From a virus: a stretch of 32,082 nt of DNA. The stretch lies in IMG/VR virus record IMGVR_UViG_3300035662_000107, positions 1 to 32,082 of that record; one strand, written 5' to 3'. Below the pieces are notes generated by a model. The model did no database searches. It saw only the letters and a program-made list of their open reading frames with translations, and had not been told where the DNA came from. This document shows, piece by piece, positions 23,073 through 31,338 of this stretch. The stretch's first letter is position 1; each line of letters starts with the position of its first letter. The position numbers and the translations under genes are program-made.

Positions 23073-23839
23073 GGCAGATAGCCCTCTTTCACAAGCACCA
23101 CGTCGCCTGGGTCTGCGACCTCGGTATTGGTGTAAATCCCAGCGTCGACGAATGCGTTTTCGTCGGCTGGCAGCGAGAACGTGTCGAGCCCGATGAGCTC
23201 CCAGATCGTGAGCTTGCACAGGAGCCCGAGAAACACGCGCTGCACGCGTCCATCTGCGTCCATGCCTCGCCCGCCTGCGCCGCCTGGAATGGCTGCGAGT
23301 AGCTGTGGCTCGCCACCGCCATACTCGACGCTAAAGTCCTCTAGCTTACCCGTGAGCATGCCGCGGATGTTCTCGCCAGCCGGGTAGCCGTTGAAGGTAA
23401 ACGTCGGGTGCGCGAAGCGGTCAAACGCACGCACGAGCACGGCGTCAACGTCTTGCATCAGGCCAGCGCGCATCGTCATCGCGCTCGGCATGTGCATCTC
23501 GGCGAAGATGTAATACAGCGACAACGGACGAACGCGATACGAGTAGACCAGCGTGCGGTCCACCATCGTGCTCGGCCCACTCTGCCACACGAATAACGCA
23601 GGCTTGCCGATCTCCTCGCGTAGCCACACCTGCTCAGGATTCCACGAGTAGACGTTCGCCGCTGGGCATGCGTCCGCGCTCGTGGGCGTCTGCACTGCTA
23701 GGCGCGCGTCGAGCATGGCCTTTAGCCAGTGCCTCGCATACGCTGCGATGAGGTCAATCGCGAGGTCGCGTGTCGGGTCTGCGATGGTGCCCGCTGCGAG
23801 CGGGAGCGAGACGCCGCCGACGTTGCTATCGACAGCCAT
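23069..23839 (-). CDS. putative tail terminator or neck protein (256 aa)
   Basis: Lies between connector genes and the sheath, where tail terminators occur. Features include LAIDLIAAYARHWLKAMLDARL near residue 27, a central RTLVYSYRVRPLSLYYIFAEMHMPS and a hydrophobic FLGLLCKLTIWELIGLDTF near residue 205. It is larger than a typical terminator (about 130-180). No family is recognised; assignment is by position only. Confidence 0.6.
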   Translation of the reverse strand: MAVDSNVGGVSLPLAAGTIADPTRDLAIDLIAAYARHWLKAMLDARLAVQTPTSADACPAANVYSWNPEQVWLREEIGKPALFVWQSGPSTMVDRTLVYSYRVRPLSLYYIFAEMHMPSAMTMRAGLMQDVDAVLVRAFDRFAHPTFTFNGYPAGENIRGMLTGKLEDFSVEYGGGEPQLLAAIPGGAGGRGMDADGRVQRVFLGLLCKLTIWELIGLDTFSLPADENAFVDAGIYTNTEVADPGDVVLVKEGYLP

Positions 23840-24249
23840 CAGAAGGGCCTCGTGCGCTCAAGCGTGCGCAGCATGAGGTGCATGCGAAAGGGTCGGCTCG
23901 TGTCAATATCCACGAGCTCGTAGCGGCGTGTGCCGTTGTTGCCGATGACCAAGAAAAATAGCTCTTGATTGCTCGACATCGTCGGCCTCACGTCGGCGTA
24001 CGTGTACCCCACGCCGAGCATGTTTGGCGTGATGGGTCCGACGTCGACCTCGTCTCCAGATCTCATCTCGCGAGCCTTGGGGATTGGGCTGAACTGCAAG
24101 ACGTCGTCGGTATACGAGCCAAGGTTGACGCCTGGCCCGGTCCACGTGCGCACCACGCGCTGCACGATGTTCGTTCGCACGCCGAGCTGTTCGGGGATAG
24201 CTCGGATGCCGTCGATCTCTGGGATGAGACCATCGCGCAGGGTCGTCAT
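23839..24249 (-). CDS. putative head-tail connector/stopper protein (136 aa)
   Basis: Overlaps both neighbours as TGATG. The central part (GDEVDVGPITPNMLGVGYTYADVRP) and the C-terminal beta segment ELFFLVIGNNGTRRYELVDID suggest a small beta barrel, as in neck stopper proteins. It is third after the capsid gene, the usual stopper position. Call is contextual. Confidence 0.55.
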   Translation of the reverse strand: MTTLRDGLIPEIDGIRAIPEQLGVRTNIVQRVVRTWTGPGVNLGSYTDDVLQFSPIPKAREMRSGDEVDVGPITPNMLGVGYTYADVRPTMSSNQELFFLVIGNNGTRRYELVDIDTSRPFRMHLMLRTLERTRPF

Positions 24250-24860
24250 CAGTAGATGCTCACAGTGGCGGCGCTATCGCTGACGCGGCGCCAGTAGTTC
24301 GGCACGCTGAGCGCGCTGCACAGCTCGTCGCGGATGCGCATCTGCGCTTCGTAGAGCATGCGAATTCGCGAGCCGCCAGTGGGGTAGCTGTTGCCGTAGA
24401 ACTCGACCTCGTCGACCTTCTTGATTCCGGCAGACTGGTAGCCGATGGCGATGGCTGCTTGCACCTGGTCGAGCCGTCGCAGGAGCGACCGCACCATGCC
24501 CTCGCCACCGTCCACCGTGACTGGATAGGTCCCGGTGTGCGGGTTTTGCAGCTGCACCGTAATGGTGCTGCCAGCGATGCTTTGCACCGTTGCTGATTCT
24601 TGCCGCGTGTCTACGTCAATCCACACGCGTTGTCCTGCGGCAAAGCCTGTGGCGCTTGCGAGCGTGAGCGCAACTGGCACGGGCGTGGTCACGTCCACCA
24701 CCGTGGTCGAGCTCGTCGTGGTCGCGCCCGCTTGCATGTAGGTTGCAATGACCTGATTGAAGATGGCCACCACGGACACGTATGGCTCAGCGCCTGCATT
24801 TAGCACGTTGTATCCGCACTCGAAACGCAGTCGCATGATCTCGGATTCTAGGAGTGCCAT
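24249..24860 (-). CDS. putative head completion/connector protein (203 aa)
   Basis: N- and C-terminal helices (MALLESEIMRLRFECGYNVL and YEAQMRIRDELCSALSV) flank a beta insertion of about 90 residues containing ASATGFAAGQRVWIDVDT and VQSIAGSTITVQLQNPHTG. Helical proteins with this N-terminus form the ring under the portal. The inserted barrel resembles common phage surface domains. It follows the capsid module. Assignment is inferred from position and helix pattern. Confidence 0.6.
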   Translation of the reverse strand: MALLESEIMRLRFECGYNVLNAGAEPYVSVVAIFNQVIATYMQAGATTTSSTTVVDVTTPVPVALTLASATGFAAGQRVWIDVDTRQESATVQSIAGSTITVQLQNPHTGTYPVTVDGGEGMVRSLLRRLDQVQAAIAIGYQSAGIKKVDEVEFYGNSYPTGGSRIRMLYEAQMRIRDELCSALSVPNYWRRVSDSAATVSIY

Positions 24861-24897
24861 GCGTGCCTCGTGGTGGTCATGATGTCGCCGTTACGCC

Positions 24898-25323
24898 TCA
24901 GGCGCCGCGGACGTACTTGTACTGGATCGAGTAGGTGTCCGTCGCGCCGCCCGTTGCCACGCCGTTCACCACGACGAGACGAGCGAACGACCAGGCGTAC
25001 ACCGCGGAAGGCGCAGGAAGCACCTCGGTTACAGCCGCGTCAGCGCCAGCCGTACCGGTGGCAAGCGCCACGTTGGCGGGGTTGTTGGCTGCAGCCGAGA
25101 CGTCGTACCAGGTCGAGCCGTCCTCGCTCACCTGCCAGTAGGCCGTCAGGGTGAGCGTGTTCGTCTCGGCGTCGACGATGACGAGCCCAGCGAGCGTGCC
25201 GTTGACCACGCCGCCAGCGGGACCCCAGATGCTGACGCTTGCGCCAGGCTTGACGGTGCCAGCGACGTCCGTGTTGAAGTTGCCCGTCGTCGCGGGCGTG
25301 AGCGGAATGCGTTTGCCGTCCAT
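24898..25323 (-). CDS. capsid decoration-like protein (141 aa)
   Basis: Beta-rich protein after the major capsid gene, with a strong site AGGAGG. Residues 70-90 read LTLTAYWQVSEDGSTWYDVSA. The motif S-x-DG-x-TWYD is also present in the protein between terminase and portal (30895), so the two share a fold, perhaps an Ig-like or jelly-roll decoration domain. Immediately 3' of the capsid gene is a common site for head decoration proteins. Confidence 0.65.
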   Translation of the reverse strand: MDGKRIPLTPATTGNFNTDVAGTVKPGASVSIWGPAGGVVNGTLAGLVIVDAETNTLTLTAYWQVSEDGSTWYDVSAAANNPANVALATGTAGADAAVTEVLPAPSAVYAWSFARLVVVNGVATGGATDTYSIQYKYVRGA

Positions 25324-25343
25324 GGTCTAGTCCTCCTGTTGGC

Positions 25344-26426
25344 TCAGGCCGAGCGGACCGAGACCACGAAGCGGTTATCGGCGAGTCCGAAGGCGGCGTA
25401 CATGAGCCACACCACCAGCACCTGCTCGCCGTAGTTGTCGTTCGTGTTGGGCATCACGCGCGGCAGGTCGCCGATCGCCGAGAGCAACACGCCAGGCCCG
25501 AATGCGTGGCCGTACTGCACCGGCACGCTCGAGGTGTTAAGCGTCGTCGAGAGCGTCTGGCTTTTGTAGATGCTCAGGCGTCCGATCGACTTGTAGTAGC
25601 TCTTGGCGAGCAACGGGTTGGCCGGGGGCTCGAACACCGCGAGACGCTGCGCCGAGGGGTCCACCATGAGCTGCTGGATCTGGAGCGGCGTGAGCACGCA
25701 GATGTACTTGCCATCGCCGAAGGTGGGGATCTTGGCGTCCTCGAGCGTGCGCTCCACGCGGGTGAGCTGCTCGAAATCGAGCGGGAACGAGTTGGCGGCG
25801 AGCGCATCGTTGGGCGCGCTCATGCCGGTGGGGTACACGGCGGACGAGGCTTGGTCGAGCAGAGCCACGAGCCACGAGTCGATCGACTTGTCGAAGTCGC
25901 GCTTGAGGTAGTGGCCGACGAGCTCGGACACGTTGTGGATCGCGCGGGTCGCATCGAAGCGATCCACGCCGTAGGGCTGCACGCTCGAGGCGCCGTAGGG
26001 GCCAGCGTAACGCTGGATGGTCAGCGGCACCTGCTCCATGGAGATGTTGAGCGGCGTGGTCGAGATGGTCGCGCCAGCGGCGATGGTGCGGCTCGTGAGG
26101 GTGTACGTCGAGTCGGTGTAGAACGGGCGGTTGATGCGCACCGTGTGGCCGACGCCAGCGCCGAGCTCGGGCACCACCTTGATGGTCTGCGAGCTGACGA
26201 CGTCGTCGAGTACGAGGCGCATCGACTCGATCGGAGGCACAGCCGCGCCGGTCTGGAGCAGCTGACGACCGGGGAGGCCGAGGCCCGCGGGCTGCGGGAG
26301 AGCGGCGCCGAGCGCGCTCTTCCACATCTGGGCGTACATGTACTGAGGCTCGGGCTGGATGAGGAGCATCGCCGACGTGATGTCGAAGAACTCCTCGGGA
26401 AGAGACGCGCGAGAGATGACGGGCAT
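25344..26426 (-). CDS. major capsid protein (360 aa)
   Basis: Follows the scaffold and has typical capsid size and composition without low-complexity tracts. The N-arm MPVISRASLPEEFFDITSAML, E-loop-like region with SRTIAAGATISTTPLNISM and a hydrophobic C-terminus (VLVVWLMYAAFGLADNRFVV) fit an HK97-fold shell protein. RBS GGAGG precedes the ATG. A short GCCCG/CGGGC hairpin (26443-26463) lies in its leader without a T-run. I infer the fold; no catalytic or unique motif proves it. Confidence 0.8.
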   Translation of the reverse strand: MPVISRASLPEEFFDITSAMLLIQPEPQYMYAQMWKSALGAALPQPAGLGLPGRQLLQTGAAVPPIESMRLVLDDVVSSQTIKVVPELGAGVGHTVRINRPFYTDSTYTLTSRTIAAGATISTTPLNISMEQVPLTIQRYAGPYGASSVQPYGVDRFDATRAIHNVSELVGHYLKRDFDKSIDSWLVALLDQASSAVYPTGMSAPNDALAANSFPLDFEQLTRVERTLEDAKIPTFGDGKYICVLTPLQIQQLMVDPSAQRLAVFEPPANPLLAKSYYKSIGRLSIYKSQTLSTTLNTSSVPVQYGHAFGPGVLLSAIGDLPRVMPNTNDNYGEQVLVVWLMYAAFGLADNRFVVSVRSA

Positions 26427-26472
26427 GGTTCAGTCCTCCACAGCCCGAGCGACAGTGCCGGGCATGATCTGG

Positions 26473-27144
26473 CTACTTCTGCGGATAGATCTCGGTGCGG
26501 TACGCCGCGAGATAGTGCGCGGCGAACACCGGGTTTTGCGCTCGGAGTCGATCGTACTCCGCGCGATGGTCCACGAGCTGTGCCGCCGTCGTTGACGCTG
26601 GCTGGCTCGTGGCGGCGCTGGTAGACGCAGGGGCGACTCGCGGTGCCGCTGCGGGCGTTGGCGCTGCTGTGGGCGCCGTAGGGGCCGCTGCAGCCGCTGC
26701 CGCTGCCGCTGCTTGCCACGTGGGCCGCAGGGCAGTGATGGCGCGCAGCTGCGAGGCCTTGTCGTCACCGGCGAGCGACGTTACCGCCGCGCGCTGGGCA
26801 TCGGTGAGCGTCGAGAGCTCGACATCGGCGCGTTGCGAAAGCACGCCCTCGAGCTGCTCTGCACGCTTGGCTGCGGCCTCGAGAGCGACGGTGCGCTCGG
26901 TGAGCCGCTGCAGTTCGGTCTTGCGCTCGTCCTCCAGCTTGCGTGCCGCCTCGAGCTGGGCCTTGGCCTTGTCGAGGTTTTCCACGCCGAGCATGCGCGC
27001 GATGTCGTTCATCGCTGCGGCCTTGGCGCGCTCGAGGCGCGCGTTGAGCCACGACGGGTCTGGCTGCTCGGCTGCGACGGGCGCATCGGGCACGACCTTG
27101 ACGTCGGCGGGGTTGACGAGTTCTTCCGTGTCGGGCGTTTCCAT
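26473..27144 (-). CDS. scaffold protein (223 aa)
   Basis: An acidic N-terminus, a long coiled coil (about 45-110: NARLERAKAAAMNDIARML, then QLEAARKLEDERKTELQRL), then an Ala/Pro/Thr-rich linker with a run of ten Ala, and a short basic C-terminus ending YLAAYRTEIYPQK. This is the usual architecture of a capsid scaffold, whose C-terminal helix binds the shell protein. It lies directly upstream of the capsid gene. No protease is encoded nearby in the window. Confidence 0.75.
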   Translation of the reverse strand: METPDTEELVNPADVKVVPDAPVAAEQPDPSWLNARLERAKAAAMNDIARMLGVENLDKAKAQLEAARKLEDERKTELQRLTERTVALEAAAKRAEQLEGVLSQRADVELSTLTDAQRAAVTSLAGDDKASQLRAITALRPTWQAAAAAAAAAAPTAPTAAPTPAAAPRVAPASTSAATSQPASTTAAQLVDHRAEYDRLRAQNPVFAAHYLAAYRTEIYPQK

Positions 27145-27214
27145 TCGCTATCTCCTGCCGTGATTGCCGCTCACGTGGGCGTTGGTTGTGGAGATGCGAC
27201 CGAGCCTCCTAGAA

Positions 27215-27646
27215 TCAGGAGAGCGAGATCGCGACGATGAGCTGGAAGGGCCGATCCTCGACGCCAGAGGCCGCGTTGACCTCGGTGCCGCTGCTGTTGG
27301 CCACGTTGAACGTGAGGTTTCCGCTCGAGATGACGAAGCTGCCAGCGAAGAACTCGGTCGACCCTTGGAGGCCCGACTGCACCATCATCGCCGCGTTGAC
27401 GTTGGTGGCCGCGGGCAGGCCGAGGGTCACGGTCTTGCCGTCGCGGCGAGCCGCCTGGATGAGCTGAGCGAGCGTGCTCGTCGTGCTCACGCCGTTGTTG
27501 CTGCCGCCGCCTCCGAGCTGGCCGTTGTCGCTGGCGGCGGTGTACGCGCCGAGCGTAAACGAGACCAGAGCAGCGCCCTGCGAGCCGCCGGAAACGGGCT
27601 CTTGGATGACTTTGATACCGCGAATCGCACCGTAGATCGTTGCCAT
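27215..27646 (-). CDS. beta-rich structural protein of head module (143 aa)
   Basis: A Gly/Ser/Asn-rich protein with no transmembrane or catalytic motif. It contains FTLGAYTAASDNGQLGGGG, a loop GGGGSNNGVSTTSTL and an AQLIQAARRDGKTVTLGLP helix-strand unit. It sits between the zinc-binding proteins and the scaffold. A head decoration or vertex protein is likely. Family not recognised. A 70-bp gap follows, without a clear signal apart from a 5-bp hairpin at its edge. Confidence 0.65.
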   Translation of the reverse strand: MATIYGAIRGIKVIQEPVSGGSQGAALVSFTLGAYTAASDNGQLGGGGSNNGVSTTSTLAQLIQAARRDGKTVTLGLPAATNVNAAMMVQSGLQGSTEFFAGSFVISSGNLTFNVANSSGTEVNAASGVEDRPFQLIVAISLS

Positions 27647-27682
27647 GTGTCGTGGCTCCTAGTGAGAGAGTGAACGAGACGA

Positions 27683-27871
27683 CTAGAGACGCCGACGACG
27701 GCGCTCGGGGACGGGGGCAGGCGCGGGAGCTTCCTCGACGGGCTCAGGCGCGATCGCGACAGGTGCAGGCTTTGGCTCTGCCATCGGCTCCCACGATGCC
27801 TCGCCGCACTTGGGGCACGTCGCCGCGTTGCCGCTTTCGATGTGTTTGCAGATCTTGCAACGCCTCATCAC
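27683..27871 (-). CDS. small zinc-ribbon protein with basic tail (62 aa)
   Basis: The N-terminal 26 residues form a zinc ribbon: CKIC at 5-8 and CPKC at 19-22. A Pro/Ala-rich linker (PKPAPVAIAPEPVEEAPAPAP) and an Arg cluster RRRRRL follow. Zinc ribbons with basic tails usually bind nucleic acid or protein. It overlaps the upstream gene by 4 nt (ATGA) and starts with a tandem ATG. Its place inside the head cluster is unusual. Confidence 0.75.
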   Translation of the reverse strand: MMRRCKICKHIESGNAATCPKCGEASWEPMAEPKPAPVAIAPEPVEEAPAPAPVPERRRRRL

Positions 27872-28221
27872 TTCCGCTCCTGTGCCGCGCGCACCATTCG
27901 GCGCAGCATTGTGCGCTCGCGCTTGAGTTGCGCGAATCGCTGTAGCTCGGTCTCGACCTGCGCCAAGCGAGTGCGCGCCTGTTCGGCCAGATCCATGGCT
28001 GAGCTACTAGCCGATGGATGCGCTACGACCTTCGCAGGCTGACTAGGCGCTTGCGCCGCTGGCTTTGCCTGTGCCTGCTCACCAGGCATCGTGTCGATAG
28101 AGCGCTGCGTCTTGTACGCTTTGCCGCACTTGGTGCAGCAGTCTAGGATCTTGATGGCGCCGCCCTCTTGCACCATCGCCGCCCCTGCGATGGTGTCGAG
28201 GTCGCAGTATTCACAGTGCAT
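27868..28221 (-). CDS. CxxC-CxxC zinc-binding coiled-coil protein (117 aa)
   Basis: Start at ATG 28221 behind AGGGA; an open frame to 28278 overlaps the MuF gene and is rejected. Residues 1-34 hold MHCEYCDLDTI and DCCTKCGKAYK, two CxxC knuckles that should bind zinc. A Pro/Ala/Gln-rich linker follows, then a C-terminal basic coiled coil with AQVETELQRFAQLKRERTML. It is adjacent to, and similar in layout to, the 62-residue zinc protein. Function unknown; a head-assembly or DNA-binding role is inference. Confidence 0.7.
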   Translation of the reverse strand: MHCEYCDLDTIAGAAMVQEGGAIKILDCCTKCGKAYKTQRSIDTMPGEQAQAKPAAQAPSQPAKVVAHPSASSSAMDLAEQARTRLAQVETELQRFAQLKRERTMLRRMVRAAQERK

Positions 28222-28232
28222 GTCGTCCCTCG

Positions 28233-29048
28233 CTAGCGAGTGCCTGCGCCGTACGTAAGGATAACCATGCATCTGCAATACGGGTGGACAGGCGGCTCAA
28301 GGTCAAAGTCTTGATCGGCTGGAATGCGCTGGCCGTCAAGGGCTCGGCACACGGGACACGTTCGCATGTCGAGCTTAGCCACCCACTCACGCATGGCCTC
28401 TGGCGCGACCACCGAGGCCACAGCTTGTGCGCGTCGCATCTCCGCGTTTGCCTGGTCCCACGTCTCCACCGTGACGATTCGAGTGACGCCGCCTTGAGTA
28501 GCGTCGCGAGCTCGTTCGAGCGCGCCTGCCATGTCTGGCTTTGCCACTGCACCAGGTGGTGGCACTGGTCGGAACGGTGCAATCGGTCGAAACGGTGTGC
28601 CAGGTGCTGGCATCGGTCGAGATGGTGTAACGACCATCCGAGACGGCTCGACGCGGGTCAACGCCACGCGGCGGAAGCGGTCAGTCACCGATGCAACCGC
28701 GCGACGTAGCAGCGTCTCGGGCCTCGCCGTGGGCACCATGCGCACGCGAGTCAGGATGCCTCCCACAACGGCGCTGGCGAGGCCGATGCCGGTGAGGTTG
28801 CGCTGCGCTGCATCGATGCCAGCTCTGCTCGAGCTGCGCCGACGAAGTAACAGATAGGCAAGCAAGGCAACCGCTGCGACTTTGGCTGCGCGGTCAATCT
28901 TGGCCTTTGCGGTCTCGGGCGTGTCGCGCCGAGTCACCTCGTACTGTTTGACGATCGCTGCGAGCTCTTGCTCGGCGCCCCGCAGCGTTTCTTCCTCAGC
29001 TGCGAGAATCGGTTGCGCTATTCGCGCTGCCTCGCGATCGGAGATCAT
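28233..29048 (-). CDS. MuF-like minor head protein (271 aa)
   Basis: The C-terminal 60 residues match the Mu gpF family: ETWDQANAEMRRAQA, LDMRTCPVCRALDGQ (Cys231, Cys234) and HPYCRCMVILTYG (Cys258, Cys260). It directly follows the portal, as is standard, overlapping it by 4 nt. Unusually, residues 56-68 (KVAAVALLAYLLL, followed by RRR) and GIGLASAVVGGIL form hydrophobic segments, and a Pro-rich repeat (PFRPIAPFRPVPPPG) joins them to the MuF domain. The hydrophobic N-terminus might be an ejection-related membrane segment. Confidence 0.8.
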   Translation of the reverse strand: MISDREAARIAQPILAAEEETLRGAEQELAAIVKQYEVTRRDTPETAKAKIDRAAKVAAVALLAYLLLRRRSSSRAGIDAAQRNLTGIGLASAVVGGILTRVRMVPTARPETLLRRAVASVTDRFRRVALTRVEPSRMVVTPSRPMPAPGTPFRPIAPFRPVPPPGAVAKPDMAGALERARDATQGGVTRIVTVETWDQANAEMRRAQAVASVVAPEAMREWVAKLDMRTCPVCRALDGQRIPADQDFDLEPPVHPYCRCMVILTYGAGTR

Positions 29049-30895
29049 CGCGCACGACGGCGCTTGCTGCCCAGCGTCTCGGGCCGTTGCGTGCTCGGAA
29101 TGGGCTCGTCGTCATCCTCGCCAGGCTTGCTCGACGGCGGTGCACCTGGCTCGCTTGGTGGCGCACCAGGCACGCTCGACGGAGGCCCACTCGGCGGCTC
29201 GCTATCTGATGCCTCGTCATCGGCGCCTGCCTCGAGTGCCTTGGCGTTCTGCTTGGCCACCGCAGCCGCCTCGTGCATGGCTTGCTCGGTGAGCTCGTGC
29301 TCCATCTCCTCAGACAACTTCTCGCTGTCGTCGTGCGGATAGATGTTCTGCAGCTTCTCGAGCGCAAGGCGCAGCGGAATAACCTGCGCGTTGTATGCGT
29401 CGACGGTCATGCGCACGACCTCGGCCTCGTCCTGCGAGGTGAGCCCGAAGTAGTGACCCCAACGTGCGCGGAGCCGCGGCGGCATCCACATTGGCACGCC
29501 TGCCACGTCGACCGTGAAGGTGTCGAGGATGGGCATCACGCGCCGCACGCCGTGCACGTAGACCGAGCCTGGCGTGCGCTTCTCCTGCGTGTGCACGACG
29601 CGGTTGAGCAGGTTGATGACCGGGCACATCCAACCGTGCCAAAAGTCTTGCCGAAGGCCGTCCACGAAGCTCGTGGTGCGATGGTAGAGAAACGCAAGCG
29701 CCTTGCCGCTGATGGCGCCCTTGACGGTCTCGGGGCTCGCCTTGGTGTAGCCGAGCACCTCGCCGATCTTGTCGCAGATGTCGGCGACGTGGTCGCTGAT
29801 GCTGTTGAGCGCATCACCTGGGAGCGAAAGCAGGCCGACCTTGGCCTCTGGGTTCTCGTAGCTCCACACGGTGCCAGCGCCCTTCTTGCGCGCTGGCCTG
29901 CCACCGGTGGTCGAGCCGAACACGTAGCCGCTGCCATCCTTTGCGGGGACGATCGCAGCGCGGCCCATGCCACCAGCTGGTGGCGCTTGCGGGTCCACGC
30001 CCGTCTCGTATGCCTGCGGGTCGCCGCTGTAGATGGCCGCGCGCCCACGCTGCGAGAGCGAGTAGTTGAGCGCGTCGAGCTCGTCGAGCTGCGTGCCGTG
30101 AATGGGGTAGCCATCCAGGTCGCTCGCGTGCTCGTAGCTCGAGCGCAGCTTGTACCAAACCACGGGGCAGAACCCGAGGTTGTGCGTCACGCTCTTGGCT
30201 GCGTCCTCCTGCCAGTCAATCTGGCCGAGGCCCATCTGCATCATGTCGACCGGCTTGTAGACCACGTCGCGCGTCTCATCGATGCGACGCCGGTAGAGCT
30301 TGGCGTAGACCATCCATTGGCCCTGGTCGCTCTTTTCGTACGAAAAGAACGGGTATTGCACCTCGAGGGCTTTGATGGTCGAGCCGCTGTCGTCGAACTC
30401 TGGCTGACACCATTTTGCGCGCAGCGTGTGGATCGCAGGGCAGCCGTTGACGAGCGCCACCACGGAGACCGCCGTGCCGCATGCTTCGGCGTTGGCTAGC
30501 GCATCGACGCACGCCTCGGGGAAGCACGCGTGCCGCATGAGCAGCCGCAACCATGCCTCGTAGAGCTGCGCCATCTCATCGGGCATACCCTCGCCGAGTA
30601 GCCGCTCGTCGTCGTCTGCGGCGGCGCTCATGCCAGGGAATCGACCTTCGCCGAGCGCGAAGTCGCAGTGCTGCCGAATCGCGGCCTCCACGATGGAGTG
30701 CACGATGTTCGGCGCGCGCTCCATGAGCGGCACGTCTTGCTTCGGGTTGAAGAAGTCGGGGAGGCCTTCGTATTGCTCGCCAACGACGTAGCGCTCGAGC
30801 CTGTCGAGTTTGCGGTACCGCGGCGATAGCCACTGTTGCGCAAGTCGCTCGGCCTGCGTGAAGCCTGCGATATTGGTGGCGTAGAGGCCGTGCAT
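29045..30895 (-). CDS. portal protein (616 aa)
   Basis: Follows the packaging gene and precedes the MuF protein. The sequence has portal features: YRKLDRLERYVVGEQYEGLP, NIVHSIVEAAIRQHCDFALG, LDELDALNYSLSQRGRAAIYSG, and a helical stem with SPETVKGAISGKALAFLYHR (SPP1 gp6-like group). The portal is the dodecameric ring through which DNA is packed. The C-terminal 60 residues are a disordered Ser/Pro/Gly-rich acidic tail. TGATG overlap with the upstream gene. Confidence 0.85.
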   Translation of the reverse strand: MHGLYATNIAGFTQAERLAQQWLSPRYRKLDRLERYVVGEQYEGLPDFFNPKQDVPLMERAPNIVHSIVEAAIRQHCDFALGEGRFPGMSAAADDDERLLGEGMPDEMAQLYEAWLRLLMRHACFPEACVDALANAEACGTAVSVVALVNGCPAIHTLRAKWCQPEFDDSGSTIKALEVQYPFFSYEKSDQGQWMVYAKLYRRRIDETRDVVYKPVDMMQMGLGQIDWQEDAAKSVTHNLGFCPVVWYKLRSSYEHASDLDGYPIHGTQLDELDALNYSLSQRGRAAIYSGDPQAYETGVDPQAPPAGGMGRAAIVPAKDGSGYVFGSTTGGRPARKKGAGTVWSYENPEAKVGLLSLPGDALNSISDHVADICDKIGEVLGYTKASPETVKGAISGKALAFLYHRTTSFVDGLRQDFWHGWMCPVINLLNRVVHTQEKRTPGSVYVHGVRRVMPILDTFTVDVAGVPMWMPPRLRARWGHYFGLTSQDEAEVVRMTVDAYNAQVIPLRLALEKLQNIYPHDDSEKLSEEMEHELTEQAMHEAAAVAKQNAKALEAGADDEASDSEPPSGPPSSVPGAPPSEPGAPPSSKPGEDDDEPIPSTQRPETLGSKRRRAR

Positions 30896-31335
30896 CAGCG
30901 CGTGATCGCCTGACCAATGATCGTGACGGACTGCGAAGCACCGGCGCTTGTGCCGGTTCCACCGTCGAACAGCAGCCGCATCATGTCACCCCACGCGCCG
31001 CCTAGGATGGTGTCGACCGCGAGCGCGGCGCTGAGGCCAGAGCCGATCGTGGTAGCAGCGGTCACAGCCGTGGTGCGGTTGACCTGATACGCGCTAAGCG
31101 ATGCAGCAGCACCCGCGCTCAGCTGCGGAAAGTGCGCGTAGTCATACCAGGTCGTGCCGCCGTCGTATGACGTCTGTAGGTACACGTCGAGCGTGCCACC
31201 GGTGCCGCCTTGCAGGTTGCCGATGATGGTCAACGCATCGAAGCCGGAAAGACCGCCGACGATGCCAGTGCTGGGCGCGTTCGGGCTTGCTGCGCTTGGG
31301 CTTGTGGCCGTGATGGTGACAATCTTCGGGCGCAT
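30895..31335 (-). CDS. decoration-like protein between terminase and portal (146 aa)
   Basis: A Gly/Ala/Thr-rich beta protein. Residues 50-70 read LDVYLQTSYDGGTTWYDYA, matching the S-x-DG-x-TWYD motif in the protein at 24898 next to the capsid gene. The shared motif suggests a jelly-roll or Ig-like decoration domain. Its place between the terminase and portal genes is unusual for a decoration protein. It could also be a surface or portal-associated protein. Confidence 0.65.
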   Translation of the reverse strand: MRPKIVTITATSPSAASPNAPSTGIVGGLSGFDALTIIGNLQGGTGGTLDVYLQTSYDGGTTWYDYAHFPQLSAGAAASLSAYQVNRTTAVTAATTIGSGLSAALAVDTILGGAWGDMMRLLFDGGTGTSAGASQSVTIIGQAITR

Positions 31336-31338
31336 GGT

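Noticed and set aside
25506-26624. 372-aa plus-strand open frame opposite the capsid gene
   Set aside because: Composition is Arg/His/Glu-rich and it mirrors a strong capsid gene with a good RBS.
29273-30499. 408-aa plus-strand open frame opposite the portal gene
   Set aside because: Antisense shadow of the portal; no RBS or family match.
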